Below, piece after piece: positions 9,793 to 18,800 of a DNA stretch of 44,836 nt. The translations under genes were made by a program, and so were the position numbers. Source of the DNA: an uncultured Clostridia bacterium (GTDB lineage Bacteria > Bacillota > Clostridia > Oscillospirales > Ruminococcaceae); NCBI GenBank assembly GCA_947631535.1, contig CANRLU010000006.1, forward strand, positions 1 through 44,836. Direction: 5' to 3'. The notes under the pieces were generated by a model, which saw only the letters and a program-made list of their open reading frames with translations, had not been told where the DNA came from and made no database searches. Position 1 is the first letter of the stretch; every line of letters starts with the position of its first letter.

Positions 9793-11019
9793 ATGAGATT
9801 CAGTACGGCTTTTCGCTCGGCGGACATACTCCTGCCGAAATGTGAGGATATGTCAAAGTGGTCGGTGGTCGCGTGCGACCAGTATACCTCCCAGCCGGAG
9901 TATTGGGAAAAGGTCAATGAATACGTCGGCGGCGCACCGTCGTCGCTGCGGCTCGTCCTGCCCGAGGTCTATCTCGGCCGAGAGGATACCCCGTCAAGGA
10001 TAAAGGAGATAAACGCAAATATCCGCGAATACCTCTCAAACGGGCTGTTCGAGGAGTATAAAGACTCGATGATATACGTTGAGCGCACCCAGTCCGACGG
10101 AAAAGTGAGGCGCGGACTTGTCGGCGCCATAGACCTCGAGCGGTACGATTACCGCCCCGGGAGCAGCTCGCAGGTGAGGGCCACCGAGGCCACCGTCGAG
10201 GAGCGCATACCTCCCCGCCTCGAGATAAGAAAGGACGCCGAGCTCGAACTGCCCCACATTATGATACTTATAGACGACCCCGGTTTCACCGTCATCGAGC
10301 CGCTCGCAAAGAGGCAGCTGAAAAAGCTCTACGACTTCCGCCTTATGGCCGGAGGCGGGAGCATAGCAGGCTATCTTGTTGACGGCGAAGGCATTGCCGA
10401 AGTTGACCGCGCGCTCGGGAGACTCGCAGAAAAAAGCCCGCTTCTCTTCGCGATGGGCGACGGCAATCACTCCCTCGCCACCGCAAAGGAACATTATGAA
10501 AGGTTAAAGAGAGAGCACCCGGGTGAGGACATGTCCGACCATCCTGCGAGGTACGCCCTCTGTGAAATAGTCGATCTTCACAGCGAGGCCCTCGAATTTG
10601 AGGCGATACACCGCCTCGTAAAGGTAGACGACCCCTATAAATTCGTGCTCGAAATGTCTATGGCCCTCGGGCTCACCGGCGTGCCATGTCCGCAGAAAGT
10701 CAGGATATACCGCAATTACTCCGTCCGCGAGCTCTGCATAGGCAGCCCGTCGTCGGGGCTCGCCGTCGGGAGCGTTCAGAACTTCCTCGACCAATACCTC
10801 AAGGAAAACGGCGGAAGCATAGATTACATACACGGGGCCGACGTTCTGCGGCGGCTTTCCGAGGAAGACGCCGCCATAGGTATAGAATTTCTTCCGATCA
10901 AAAAGGAAGAGCTCTTCCCCGCCGTGGAAAGCGGAGGTTCGCTGCCCCGCAAGACCTTCTCGATGGGCAGCGCACAGGATAAAAGATATTACTTAGAGGC
11001 AAGAAAGATAGTAAAATAA
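9793..11019 (+). CDS. DUF1015 family protein
   Basis: A 408-residue cytosolic protein of the DUF1015 family, whose biochemical role is not known to me. The conserved N-terminal DILLP and VVACDQYTSQPEYW segments and the MGDGNHSLATAKEHYE motif (FADGHHR-like in relatives) are present. The start used here is the ATG at 9793 rather than the ORF-track ATG at 9763, because AGAGGAG lies eight bases upstream and conserved sequence begins at MRFSTAF. DUF1015 genes are often neighbours of serA/serC in clostridia; here that pair is about 8 kb downstream. No promoter is obvious, so readthrough from secA is possible. Confidence 0.88.
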   Translation: MRFSTAFRSADILLPKCEDMSKWSVVACDQYTSQPEYWEKVNEYVGGAPSSLRLVLPEVYLGREDTPSRIKEINANIREYLSNGLFEEYKDSMIYVERTQSDGKVRRGLVGAIDLERYDYRPGSSSQVRATEATVEERIPPRLEIRKDAELELPHIMILIDDPGFTVIEPLAKRQLKKLYDFRLMAGGGSIAGYLVDGEGIAEVDRALGRLAEKSPLLFAMGDGNHSLATAKEHYERLKREHPGEDMSDHPARYALCEIVDLHSEALEFEAIHRLVKVDDPYKFVLEMSMALGLTGVPCPQKVRIYRNYSVRELCIGSPSSGLAVGSVQNFLDQYLKENGGSIDYIHGADVLRRLSEEDAAIGIEFLPIKKEELFPAVESGGSLPRKTFSMGSAQDKRYYLEARKIVK

Positions 11020-11046
11020 CGTTGCGTATAAGAAAAGAGGTCAAAA

Positions 11047-12282
11047 TTGAATAGGAAATACATATTCCGAGTGCTCACCGTCGTTCTGCTTGTCTCGGCC
11101 GACCAGCTTTCAAAGCTCGCCGCCACCCTGCTGATCGGCGATTCGACCCGCGAACTTGTTCAGCTCCGCCTGAGCGACGGCTGGTTTGTTTTCCACGTTC
11201 ACCCCGATCTTAACGTCCGAGATTCCGTCCTTATCAGCGTTCTGCTCGCGATAGTTATGTTTGCGCTTCTTGCGTCCGTCATATTCTGCGCTCGCCGAGC
11301 GAGGGCATACGCCCTTGAAGGCATCTCGGGAGCCGACGGAGTTAAAAGCTGTCCGCGATTTACCAATGCCGCCATATGCCTCCTCTTTGCGGGGGTCGTC
11401 AGCAGCATGCTGTTCGACGCTTTTCTCTGGGGCGGCTCGCTCGACTTCATCTGCTTCGAGCGCTACAAATACCTCACCGAGGGCGGCGTTCAGTATACCG
11501 ACGTCTACCGCTTCGACATAGACCTCAAGGACATTTACCTCATTGTCGGCGGCATTATGCTCTTGGTAAGATGCGCCCTCTGGGACATCTCGGTCCTAAA
11601 GCTTCCAAAGGAGGAGCGAAAGCTCGTCTCTAAAAGGCTTCGCGACCCCGTGGGGCTTATCCGCTCGGCGAGGTCAGAGAGCCGGAGCGAAGAGCCCGAA
11701 AACGGCTTTTCATTCTCTGTCGGAAGCGTTATTGACCTTATCAGCACGATAGTCTCCGGGATCCTCGCGAGCGCTGTTTTCGGGGCGGCGGCCTACTTTA
11801 TTTTCACCTTTGTTCTTCTGCCCGTCGCGGCGGAATATATAGCTCCGCTCGGCAGCTTTTTAAACGATATCGGCAGAAAATACGACGCCGAGACCGTCTA
11901 CCGCACCATTCAGGAAGCGATAACTCTTTTGGCGATCTTTCCTGCGCACTACGGGGCCAACGCCTCGGCGAAGCGTCTTGAAAAGGCGTTTATCCGCAAC
12001 ACCGAGGGCAGGCTTCTCCCCGGCGAGGGGCTCGCCTACCGGCTGAGACACAACCTTTTGTTCGATATTCTGACCGTTGCCGGAGTCGCGCTCATAGGCT
12101 TCGGGCTGAGCGCGGCGCAGGTGAAGATACCCTATCTCTGCCTGCCGTTCGACCTTATATGCCGAAACTTCGGGGTCGCCCGAGGCATAGCGGCAGCCCT
12201 GATAATAACCGCCGCAGCGCAGGTCTTCGGCGCGTTAAAGGCGCAGCGCTATTGGAGCGCGGCCTATCTTTTCAGCGATTAG
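11047..12282 (+). CDS. Divergent signal peptidase II (LspA)-like membrane protein with an extra C-terminal membrane domain
   Basis: A 411-residue multi-pass membrane protein starting at a TTG, with AAGAGG six bases upstream. Residues about 1-180 follow the LspA layout: DQLSK at 19-23, a TM segment about 61-82, then FAGVVSSMLFDAFLWGGSLDF around residues 114-134 and FDIDLKDIYLIVGGI around 156-170. These match the LspA segments that carry the catalytic Asp pair, giving D124 and D162 as candidates. The usual Asn and Arg flanking the first Asp are missing, the NxGAAF region is not recognisable, and the Asp spacing is longer than in LspA. Residues about 220-411 add several TM helices not found in LspA. 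It could be a diverged aspartyl protease or an inactive relative. It is first of a three-gene run. Confidence 0.6.
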   Translation: MNRKYIFRVLTVVLLVSADQLSKLAATLLIGDSTRELVQLRLSDGWFVFHVHPDLNVRDSVLISVLLAIVMFALLASVIFCARRARAYALEGISGADGVKSCPRFTNAAICLLFAGVVSSMLFDAFLWGGSLDFICFERYKYLTEGGVQYTDVYRFDIDLKDIYLIVGGIMLLVRCALWDISVLKLPKEERKLVSKRLRDPVGLIRSARSESRSEEPENGFSFSVGSVIDLISTIVSGILASAVFGAAAYFIFTFVLLPVAAEYIAPLGSFLNDIGRKYDAETVYRTIQEAITLLAIFPAHYGANASAKRLEKAFIRNTEGRLLPGEGLAYRLRHNLLFDILTVAGVALIGFGLSAAQVKIPYLCLPFDLICRNFGVARGIAAALIITAAAQVFGALKAQRYWSAAYLFSD

Positions 12283-12294
12283 GGGGGCGGCGAT

Positions 12295-12864
12295 ATGAAA
12301 ATACTGATACTTTGTTACTTCGCGGTCGCCGCGGTTATCCTCAAAGGCGTATACAACTGGGTGAGGGCGATAGTTCTGCGGCTGACTTTTATTTCCCGTC
12401 TCGGCAGAATATGCCGAAAAAACGGGTATGAGCTCAAAAAGCCGAGAAACATCTTCGCTTCGTTCTTTTGCCTCTCCCCGAAGCCGGACATCACCGTAAA
12501 AGTCGGCGGCACCGAATACCTCATAAGGTTCATCACCTGCCGCGCACGAAAGCGCGCCTATCACTTCGCCGACCACGAGTGGTTCGTGAGGGCAATGCGG
12601 CTCAACCTGCTTTTCTTCTTATCGCAGGGAGAAAGCCTCACGCTTTTCCGCAAATTAAAGCGCCTGCCTCCCATAGACCGTGAATACCTCACGGAGGGCT
12701 CGCAGGTGGTGCTTTTGTTCAACCCCTCGCCCGTTTCGATAACGTTCACAGGCTCTAACCGTCGCGAAACGGGGGCCGACGGCGCATATTTCGACGGCTG
12801 GCTCATCTACAGCGCAAACGGCTTTAAAAAGCTTCTGGAGCAGGTGGGCTCCGGCGGCATTTGA
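12295..12864 (+). CDS. Uncharacterised protein with one N-terminal membrane segment
   Basis: A 189-residue protein with no family I recognise. Residues 1-30 (LILCYFAVAAVILKGVYNWV) form one hydrophobic segment, followed by a basic stretch (RLGRICRKNGYELKKPRN). The remainder looks soluble with alternating beta-type segments such as ITVKVGGTEYLIRF and SQVVLLFNPSPVSITF. The topology fits a membrane-tethered protein with the soluble domain on the cytoplasmic side, judged only from the positive residues after the helix. It begins 12 bases after the LspA-like gene and is followed after 21 bases by the cysteine hydrolase gene, so the three are likely cotranscribed. Confidence 0.7.
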   Translation: MKILILCYFAVAAVILKGVYNWVRAIVLRLTFISRLGRICRKNGYELKKPRNIFASFFCLSPKPDITVKVGGTEYLIRFITCRARKRAYHFADHEWFVRAMRLNLLFFLSQGESLTLFRKLKRLPPIDREYLTEGSQVVLLFNPSPVSITFTGSNRRETGADGAYFDGWLIYSANGFKKLLEQVGSGGI

Positions 12865-12885
12865 TATCATTCACAAGGAGAACAT

Positions 12886-13497
12886 ATGAAGACGATATAC
12901 GTTATTTTTTCTTCTACCGACCTTAAAGTGGGCAGAATGATAAGGGTGTTCACCCGAAACGAATACAACCACTGCTCTATCTGCCTGCTGGAGGATCTCT
13001 CGAAATTCTATTCCTTTTCGCGGCTCTACCGCTCGAACCCGCTCGTCAGCGGGTTTACGGTGGAATCGCCGCAGCGCTACACTCTGAGCGCCCGCACCAA
13101 GCTCAAGATAGTTGCGGTGCCGGTGGAAGACGACCGCTTTGAGGACGTCCGTAAAATGATAAGGAATATGAACGAGCACGAAGACGAATACGTTTATAAT
13201 TTCTTCTCGGCTGCGGCTTACATATTCGGCAGGAAATTCACCCGCGAAAACGCCTTTACCTGCGCCGAATTCACGAGCAAGGTGCTCACGACGGCGGGCA
13301 TTGAGATGCCGAAGATGTCAAACATCGAGCAGATGGAGGCTTCGCTCGCCTGCTTCCCTGCCTGGGAGGGCAGAGCCGTTGACGGGCTTTTTGACAGCGG
13401 CTGGGGCGACGACAAATATCTTCTGCCGCTGGGCAGGCTCGAGTCGGCCGTGCAGATGTACCGAAGATTCAAGCGGCTCGTAGTCGGACGCGCATAG
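12886..13497 (+). CDS. Permuted NlpC/P60 (YiiX-like) papain-fold cysteine hydrolase
   Basis: A 203-residue protein without signal peptide. It has the circularly permuted papain-like order: a His first (H29 in NHCSICLL) and the nucleophile Cys later (C126 in FTCAEFTSKVLTTAGI). The intervening YSFSRLYRSNPLVSGF segment also resembles uncharacterised clostridial members of this fold. Known permuted NlpC/P60 enzymes cleave peptides or act on lipids and acyl groups, so the substrate is open. AAGGAG lies seven bases before the ATG. The gene closes the run that starts with the LspA-like gene and is followed at once by a strong bidirectional terminator. Confidence 0.65.
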   Translation: MKTIYVIFSSTDLKVGRMIRVFTRNEYNHCSICLLEDLSKFYSFSRLYRSNPLVSGFTVESPQRYTLSARTKLKIVAVPVEDDRFEDVRKMIRNMNEHEDEYVYNFFSAAAYIFGRKFTRENAFTCAEFTSKVLTTAGIEMPKMSNIEQMEASLACFPAWEGRAVDGLFDSGWGDDKYLLPLGRLESAVQMYRRFKRLVVGRA

Positions 13498-13504
13498 GCA
13501 TAAA

Positions 13505-13546
13505 AAAGTCAGGCGGGATAAGTCCCGACCTGACTTTGATTTTTAT
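13505..13546. terminator. Bidirectional terminator between the hydrolase and HAD genes
   Basis: AAAGTCAGG-CGGGA, loop TAAG, TCCCG-A-CCTGACTTT: a 14-pair stem with a single bulged A. A run of A precedes it and GATTTTTATTT follows, so it can stop both the plus-strand run ending at 13497 and the minus-strand gene ending at 13543. Confidence 0.88.
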
Positions 13547-14193
13547 TTAAGCTTCAGCAGCAGCTCGGTCAGCTCTGCGACGCCGTCAGCGATGTATTCT
13601 GCGCCGGCGCGTTCAAGCTCCTCGCGGGGGCCGTAGCCGTAGAGCACGCCTACGCAGCCTATGCCGTTTTCCCGCGCGCCCAGAACGTCGTAGTCGCGGT
13701 CGCCTATCATCAGAACTTCTGCCTTGTCCTCGACGCCGAACGCTTCGAGGGCCTGTGCTATCACCTGCGCCTTGGTCATATCCTCGCCGTCGAGGGGTAT
13801 GCCCTTTACCACACAGAAGTATTCCGAAAGCCCGAAGTGACGGAGTATCCTCTCGCAGTACACCTGCGGCTTAGATGTCGCCACGCCGAGGAAATATCCC
13901 GCTCGGCAAAGCGTTTGCAGGCACTCGGGGATCCCATCGTAAACGGCGTTCTCAAAAAGCCCCTTTTCGGAGAAATACTCGCGGTAAACGTCAACGGCCT
14001 CCACCGCCTTTTCTTCGGAGAACCCGCCGAACTTCATAAACGACTCTATCAGCGGCGGGCCGACGAACTTTTTCAGCGTTTCGCCGTCGGGAACGTCTTC
14101 GCCGAGCTTTTCAAAGGCGTATTTCAGGGAGTTGATTATCCCCGTCGCCGACTCGGTGAGCGTGCCGTCAAGGTCAAAAAGAAGATATTTCAC
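13543..14193 (-). CDS. HAD-superfamily hydrolase, phosphoglycolate phosphatase-like
   Basis: A 216-residue subfamily IA HAD phosphatase. Motif I is FDLDGTLTE with the nucleophile and acid/base Asp. The helical cap runs about residues 17-80, motif II is GVATSKP, and motif IV is MIGDRDYDVLGARENG. Relatives act on phosphoglycolate, pyrophosphate or nucleotides, and the sequence does not settle which. GGGGAGG is about 12 bases before the ATG, a little far. It follows glyQS by 32 bases on the same strand and is likely cotranscribed with it. Confidence 0.88.
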   Translation of the reverse strand: MKYLLFDLDGTLTESATGIINSLKYAFEKLGEDVPDGETLKKFVGPPLIESFMKFGGFSEEKAVEAVDVYREYFSEKGLFENAVYDGIPECLQTLCRAGYFLGVATSKPQVYCERILRHFGLSEYFCVVKGIPLDGEDMTKAQVIAQALEAFGVEDKAEVLMIGDRDYDVLGARENGIGCVGVLYGYGPREELERAGAEYIADGVAELTELLLKLK

Positions 14194-14225
14194 AGCTCAG
14201 CCTCCCCTGCTGCGGCTCTGGCGCC

Positions 14226-15605
14226 TTAAAAGCCTATCTTTTGGGAGATGTAGTCCCCAACCTCGGCTATAGGCATCCTCACCTGCTCCATAGTGTCGCG
14301 GTCTCTTACGGTAACGCAGCCGTCGCTCTGGGATTCGAAATCGTAGGTGACGCACCACGGCGTGCCGATCTCGTCCTCGCGGCGGTATCTCTTGCCGATG
14401 GAGCCGGTTTCGTCGAAATCGGTCATAAAGCGGGCGGAGAGCTGCTCATAGACCTTGAGGGCGTCCTCGGAGAGTTTCTTAGAGAGCGGCAGCACGGCGC
14501 ACTTATACGGCGCTACGGCGGGGCTTAAGTGAAGCACCGTTCTCACGTCGTTCTTCTCGGCGTCGATGACCTCTTCGTCGTATGCCCCGCAGATGAGCGC
14601 GAGGACGGTTCTGTCGAGGCCGTAGGTTGACTCTATTATATAAGGAATAAATCTCTCGTTGGTCTCGGGGTCGAGATAGCTCATATTTGTGCCGCTGTAT
14701 TCCTGGTGGCGGGTGAGGTCGAAGTCGGTGCGGTTGTGAGTGCCGTTTATTTCGCCCCAGCCGAACGGGAAGAGGAACTCGATGTCGCAGGCGGCCTTGG
14801 CGTAATGCGCGAGCTTTTCGTGGTCGTGGAACCGAAGGTGCTCGGGAGCAAGACCGAGGTCTTCAAAGTATTTCTTTCCGTAGGCCTTGAAGTATTCGTA
14901 GAGCTCGCCGTCGGAGCCCTCTTTGCAGAAGGTCTGGAACTCCATCTGCTCGAACTCTATCGTGCGGAAGGTAAAGTTGCCGGGGGTTATCTCGTTTCTG
15001 AACGCCTTGCCGATCTGCCCGATCGAGAAAGGCAGCTTTGCGCGCATAGTGCGTTGGACGTTCAGGAAGTTGACGTATTCGCCCTGGGCGTTTTCGGGCC
15101 TGAGATAAATAACGCTCTTTGAGTCGTTGGTAACTCCGCGGTAGGTCTGGAACATAAGGTTGAATTCGCGGATATCGGTGAAGTCGTGCTTGCCGCACTT
15201 GGGGCAGGGAATGTGGTGATCCTTTATATATTGGAACATCTCTTCCTTGGTCATTCCGTCGGCGTGGGCGTTGGGGTCAAAGGCGTCGATAAGATTGTCG
15301 GCGCGGTGACGGGTCTTGCACTCGCGGCAGTCAAGAAGCGGGTCCGAGAAGCTTGCAACGTGTCCCGAAGCCTCCCACACTCTCGGGTGCATAAGGATAT
15401 CGGCGTCTACCTCATAAGAATTTTTGCGCTCCTGGATAAAGCGTTTGCGCCAGGTATCTTTAACGTTGTTTTTGAGACGCGAGCCCAGGGGGCCGTAGTC
15501 CCAGGTGTTGGCGAGACCGCCGTAGATATCCGAGCCGGGGAAGATGAATCCCCTGCCCTTGCAAAGCTCTACTATTTTCTGCATGCTCTTTTCGGTGTTT
15601 TCCAT
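14226..15605 (-). CDS. glyQS: Glycyl-tRNA synthetase, single-chain alpha2 type
   Basis: A 459-residue class II synthetase that charges tRNA-Gly. Class II signatures include DYGPLGSRLKNN near the N-terminus, YLRPENAQGEYVNF, FRNEITPGNFTFRT, and ESTYGLDRTVLAL in motif 3. A metal-binding insertion has paired Cys (CRECKTRH and CPKCGKHD). The C-terminal anticodon-binding domain includes RYRREDEIGTPWCVTYDFES. Length fits the bacterial alpha2 form rather than the split GlyQ/GlyS enzyme. AAAGGAG lies seven bases before the ATG. The leader is only about 40 bases, so no T-box element is present. Confidence 0.97.
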   Translation of the reverse strand: MENTEKSMQKIVELCKGRGFIFPGSDIYGGLANTWDYGPLGSRLKNNVKDTWRKRFIQERKNSYEVDADILMHPRVWEASGHVASFSDPLLDCRECKTRHRADNLIDAFDPNAHADGMTKEEMFQYIKDHHIPCPKCGKHDFTDIREFNLMFQTYRGVTNDSKSVIYLRPENAQGEYVNFLNVQRTMRAKLPFSIGQIGKAFRNEITPGNFTFRTIEFEQMEFQTFCKEGSDGELYEYFKAYGKKYFEDLGLAPEHLRFHDHEKLAHYAKAACDIEFLFPFGWGEINGTHNRTDFDLTRHQEYSGTNMSYLDPETNERFIPYIIESTYGLDRTVLALICGAYDEEVIDAEKNDVRTVLHLSPAVAPYKCAVLPLSKKLSEDALKVYEQLSARFMTDFDETGSIGKRYRREDEIGTPWCVTYDFESQSDGCVTVRDRDTMEQVRMPIAEVGDYISQKIGF

Positions 15606-15645
15606 AAGTATGCTCCTTTAAATAAAAATGAAAATTTCCGCATAT

Positions 15646-15674
15646 ATTTTAGCGCGGAGAGCCCGATAAGTCAA
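15646..15674 (-). promoter_or_regulatory. Promoter of glyQS
   Basis: Minus strand: -35 TTGACT (15669-15674), a 17-base spacer, and -10 TAAAAT (15646-15651), about 40 bases before the glyQS ATG. Confidence 0.78.
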
Positions 15675-15785
15675 TAGATTTTTGAAAATCGGGCCGATAA
15701 TAGGCAATCGGAGGCAAAATCTTCGTCAAAATAGATAAACCGAAGCGCCAAAAAATAAAAAAATCACAAAATTGAAGAAAAAAGC

Positions 15786-15814
15786 TTGACAACGCTGAAT
15801 AATTGTGGCAAAAT
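15786..15814 (+). promoter_or_regulatory. Promoter of the large secreted-protein gene
   Basis: TTGACA (15786-15791), a 17-base spacer, and CAAAAT (15809-15814). The expected transcript start, near 15821, would leave a leader of about 70 bases that contains a stem-loop. Confidence 0.65.
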
Positions 15815-15828
15815 TGAAATCGTGGATA

Positions 15829-15856
15829 ACTGCCGCATAGCTGTGCGCGCGGCAGT
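15829..15856 (+). promoter_or_regulatory. 5' leader stem-loop of the secreted-protein mRNA
   Basis: Perfect 8-bp inverted repeat ACTGCCGC/GCGGCAGT with a 12-base loop, placed about eight bases from the expected transcript start. Such 5' end stem-loops are known to slow mRNA decay; that role here is inference. Confidence 0.5.
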
Positions 15857-15892
15857 ACCTGAAAAATGAATAATGATTTAGGAGGTCATTAT

Positions 15893-18800
15893 ATGGCAAA
15901 GAAAATTTTGGCAGTGCTTCTTGCGCTGGCAATGACTCTTTCTCTGTTCAGCTTCAATGTCTTTGCGGCTGATGAAGTTGTCGAATATGAGACTGCCGTT
16001 TCTCTCATTACTGACGGCAAGGGTCTGACCGGTACTGCCTTTACCGGCCCTACCATTGGTTGGGGTTCAAAGGCTATTGAGAGCACATCTGCCGAATGGG
16101 CGGATTTTGTTGAGGCTGTCAATACCGAAGGCGCAAGATTCGTATTGAAATACACCATAACCGGTGAGCCCGGAAAAAATGACAAGGGCGAAGATGACTA
16201 CGGTTGGTTCAACTTCTTCCAGGCTTCTACCGAGCCCGGCGGAACCGGCCACGTCAGCGTTCCTAACTACAGCAGTGACGCCGGTAAGTTTGTCGATACT
16301 CTCGACGGCGAAGTTATGAGCAATCAGTGGAGCCTTCTCCACGCCGGCGAGCACGTTGTTACTTACAACACCGCCGATTGGCTCGAAGTTATCACTACAC
16401 ACACCTGCACTGACCACCACCCAGATGGGGGGGTCACGCTTGATGATGTGACTAACCTTTGCTTCCAGTCCGGTATGCCTGCTTCTCTCGAAGTTGCTTT
16501 TAATAGCCTCGTTGTTGAAGTTCCTAAGACTGCAGATCCCGAGCCGGAGCCGTCAGTTACTTACGAGGAAACTGCTATAGACGGCGCAAAGGTAGTAGAC
16601 GTTAATGTTGCAGTTTCTGCGGATAAGGATGCTCCTACTCCTGTAAGCTGGGTCTTTGACCCGTCCGGAGCAGGTTTTGGAAATCAGGTCATAGACCAGT
16701 CGTTCAAAACTCCGTACGAAACAAATCCTGACGCTTATATTAAGCTCACTCTTTCTGCAGAAGGATCAGTCACCGCTATCGGCGGTTACAGCTCCCAGAA
16801 TGTGTCGAAAGACAACATCAAGTATGTTGATAATCCTACCATTATCACTGTTGCCGGCGAAGACGGCGTTACCGTTTATATTCCCGCCAAGGAAGTTGTA
16901 GACGCTTTTGGCGATATAGGCGGAATGTGGGGCATTGCTATCACCGGTACCGGAACCGTTAAGACTTTCAGCCTTGTTAATCTTAAGGAATCCGGAACCG
17001 AGCCCGATGAGCCTCCTGTCGATGAAGACGACCTTGCCCTTTCCCAGAAGTTTGAGTGGGGCCGTTGGGCGGCAGAAGCCATCAACCTGTATGAAAACGA
17101 GGAAGGCGTTGCCCGCTACAGCACTACTGTCGGCGAAATCCTCGCAAGATTCGGCACTGCCGAAATCACTTTCACTGTAAAGAGCGTTACCGGTGAAAAG
17201 GCTACCGAGACCGACGTAAGCAAAGTCTTTACCGACATCGTCGGTTCCGCAACCGATCACGGCTGGATAGCCGGTGCCAAATTCACCACCACCAACGACG
17301 GCGGCAAGGTCACCGTTACCATAGACCTTAAGTCGATCTTTAAAGATTGCAGTGCTTCTAATAAATTCAACGAGTTCAAGCTCTTTGTGCTCACCCCCGG
17401 CACTGATCCTGCCGACGAAGAAGCAAGAATCACCACCGTTATTACCGAGCCTGTACTTAGATTCGTCGAAAAGGCTCCCGAAGAAAGCGAGCCTAAGGGC
17501 TACGTCACTGATCCCGCTTTTACCGAAGCCGAGGTTACCGTTGACGAAGACGGCAACATAGTTATCACTCCCGACGGTAAGGTTGAGACTGAGGGCCTTC
17601 TCATCACCTTCGACGGCGACGGCGCTCCCGCTGACGGTACTGTTGTAGTAAATTGCGTCACCGATGACGGCGAACAGATCGAAGTCTTCAATGAACCCGA
17701 CGGCAAATCCTTTGATGACTGCGTCAATTCTTGGGACTTCTGCGGATTCGGCGGACTTTGGGGAAGAGATTGCGCCAACATCTTTGACATCACTCTTGAA
17801 AGAGTAAGGGAAATCTTCGCCACCGAAGGCGCATCGTTCGTCTACGTGTACGGCGGAACTCCCGGTTATAACAACGGCGGCACTCCCGCTGCGGTTCTCA
17901 ACGGTAACTTCGAAGCCGGCACTAACTTTGCCGTAACTGTAGAAGACGGTCTCAGAGTCGGAACCGTTAAGCTCGCTGATGTTATGGCCAAGTCCGGAGT
18001 TACTGCAGACAAGATTGATAACTTTGTTATACAGATAAGTACTGACAACTTCAAGCTTTACAAGGCTTACTTCGTTCTTCCCGGTGTTGCCGGCGCAGCG
18101 CCCGTTGAATTCAAGGCCGGTCAGAAGTATGTCGAAATTCCTACCAGTAAGAAATCTGCCATTACAAGTGTCGTCATCTCCTACGAGGGCGCAAAGGCTG
18201 AAGATATCGTTTCCGTCAAGGTCAAGTCCGAAGACGAATACAATCCCTTTGCCGGCCTGAACGGCTACACCATTCAGCTCGGTGAGGATTATCACGGCTT
18301 CCTCTTCGGCGGACACCTCATCACCCTGCCTCACACCTTCGGCGACGACAACATCTGCACCGCTTGCAGCTACGAGAGAAAGAATGTCGGCCCCGAGACC
18401 GTTGAACCCGATTGGGTCCTCGAAAAGACCGGAGGTCAGGACTTCAATGATCTTACCGTTGCCGGCGGCCTCGAGCTCGTCACTACCAACGGCAGGACCC
18501 GTCTCGCAACGAGCTGGCAGAGCGACGTTTACGGTCAGCTTGTAGACGCTCTTAACACCTACACCGATGACATAATCAAGATCACCTACACCGGAACCAT
18601 CACCGCTTTCGGTATCGAATCCGAAAATGCCGGCATTATCGACGTCGAGTGCGAAGTCACCGAGGGCGACAAGAACGTTATGACCGTCTCCGTTGCCGAC
18701 TTCCTCGAGGCCGGAAAGCCCGCCCTTGATGATTCCAGCTGGAGAAACATCTACGTAGTAGCCGAGGATGGCGCTGTTCTCTACAGCTTCGAGATCATCA

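Noticed and set aside
15606-15645. T-box leader upstream of glyQS
   Set aside because: The leader between promoter and ATG is about 40 bases, far too short, and no T-box sequence is visible.
16400-16460. Dockerin-like DGGVTLDDVT segment in the secreted protein
   Set aside because: Only a single short resemblance, no full duplicated calcium-binding repeat and not at the C-terminus.
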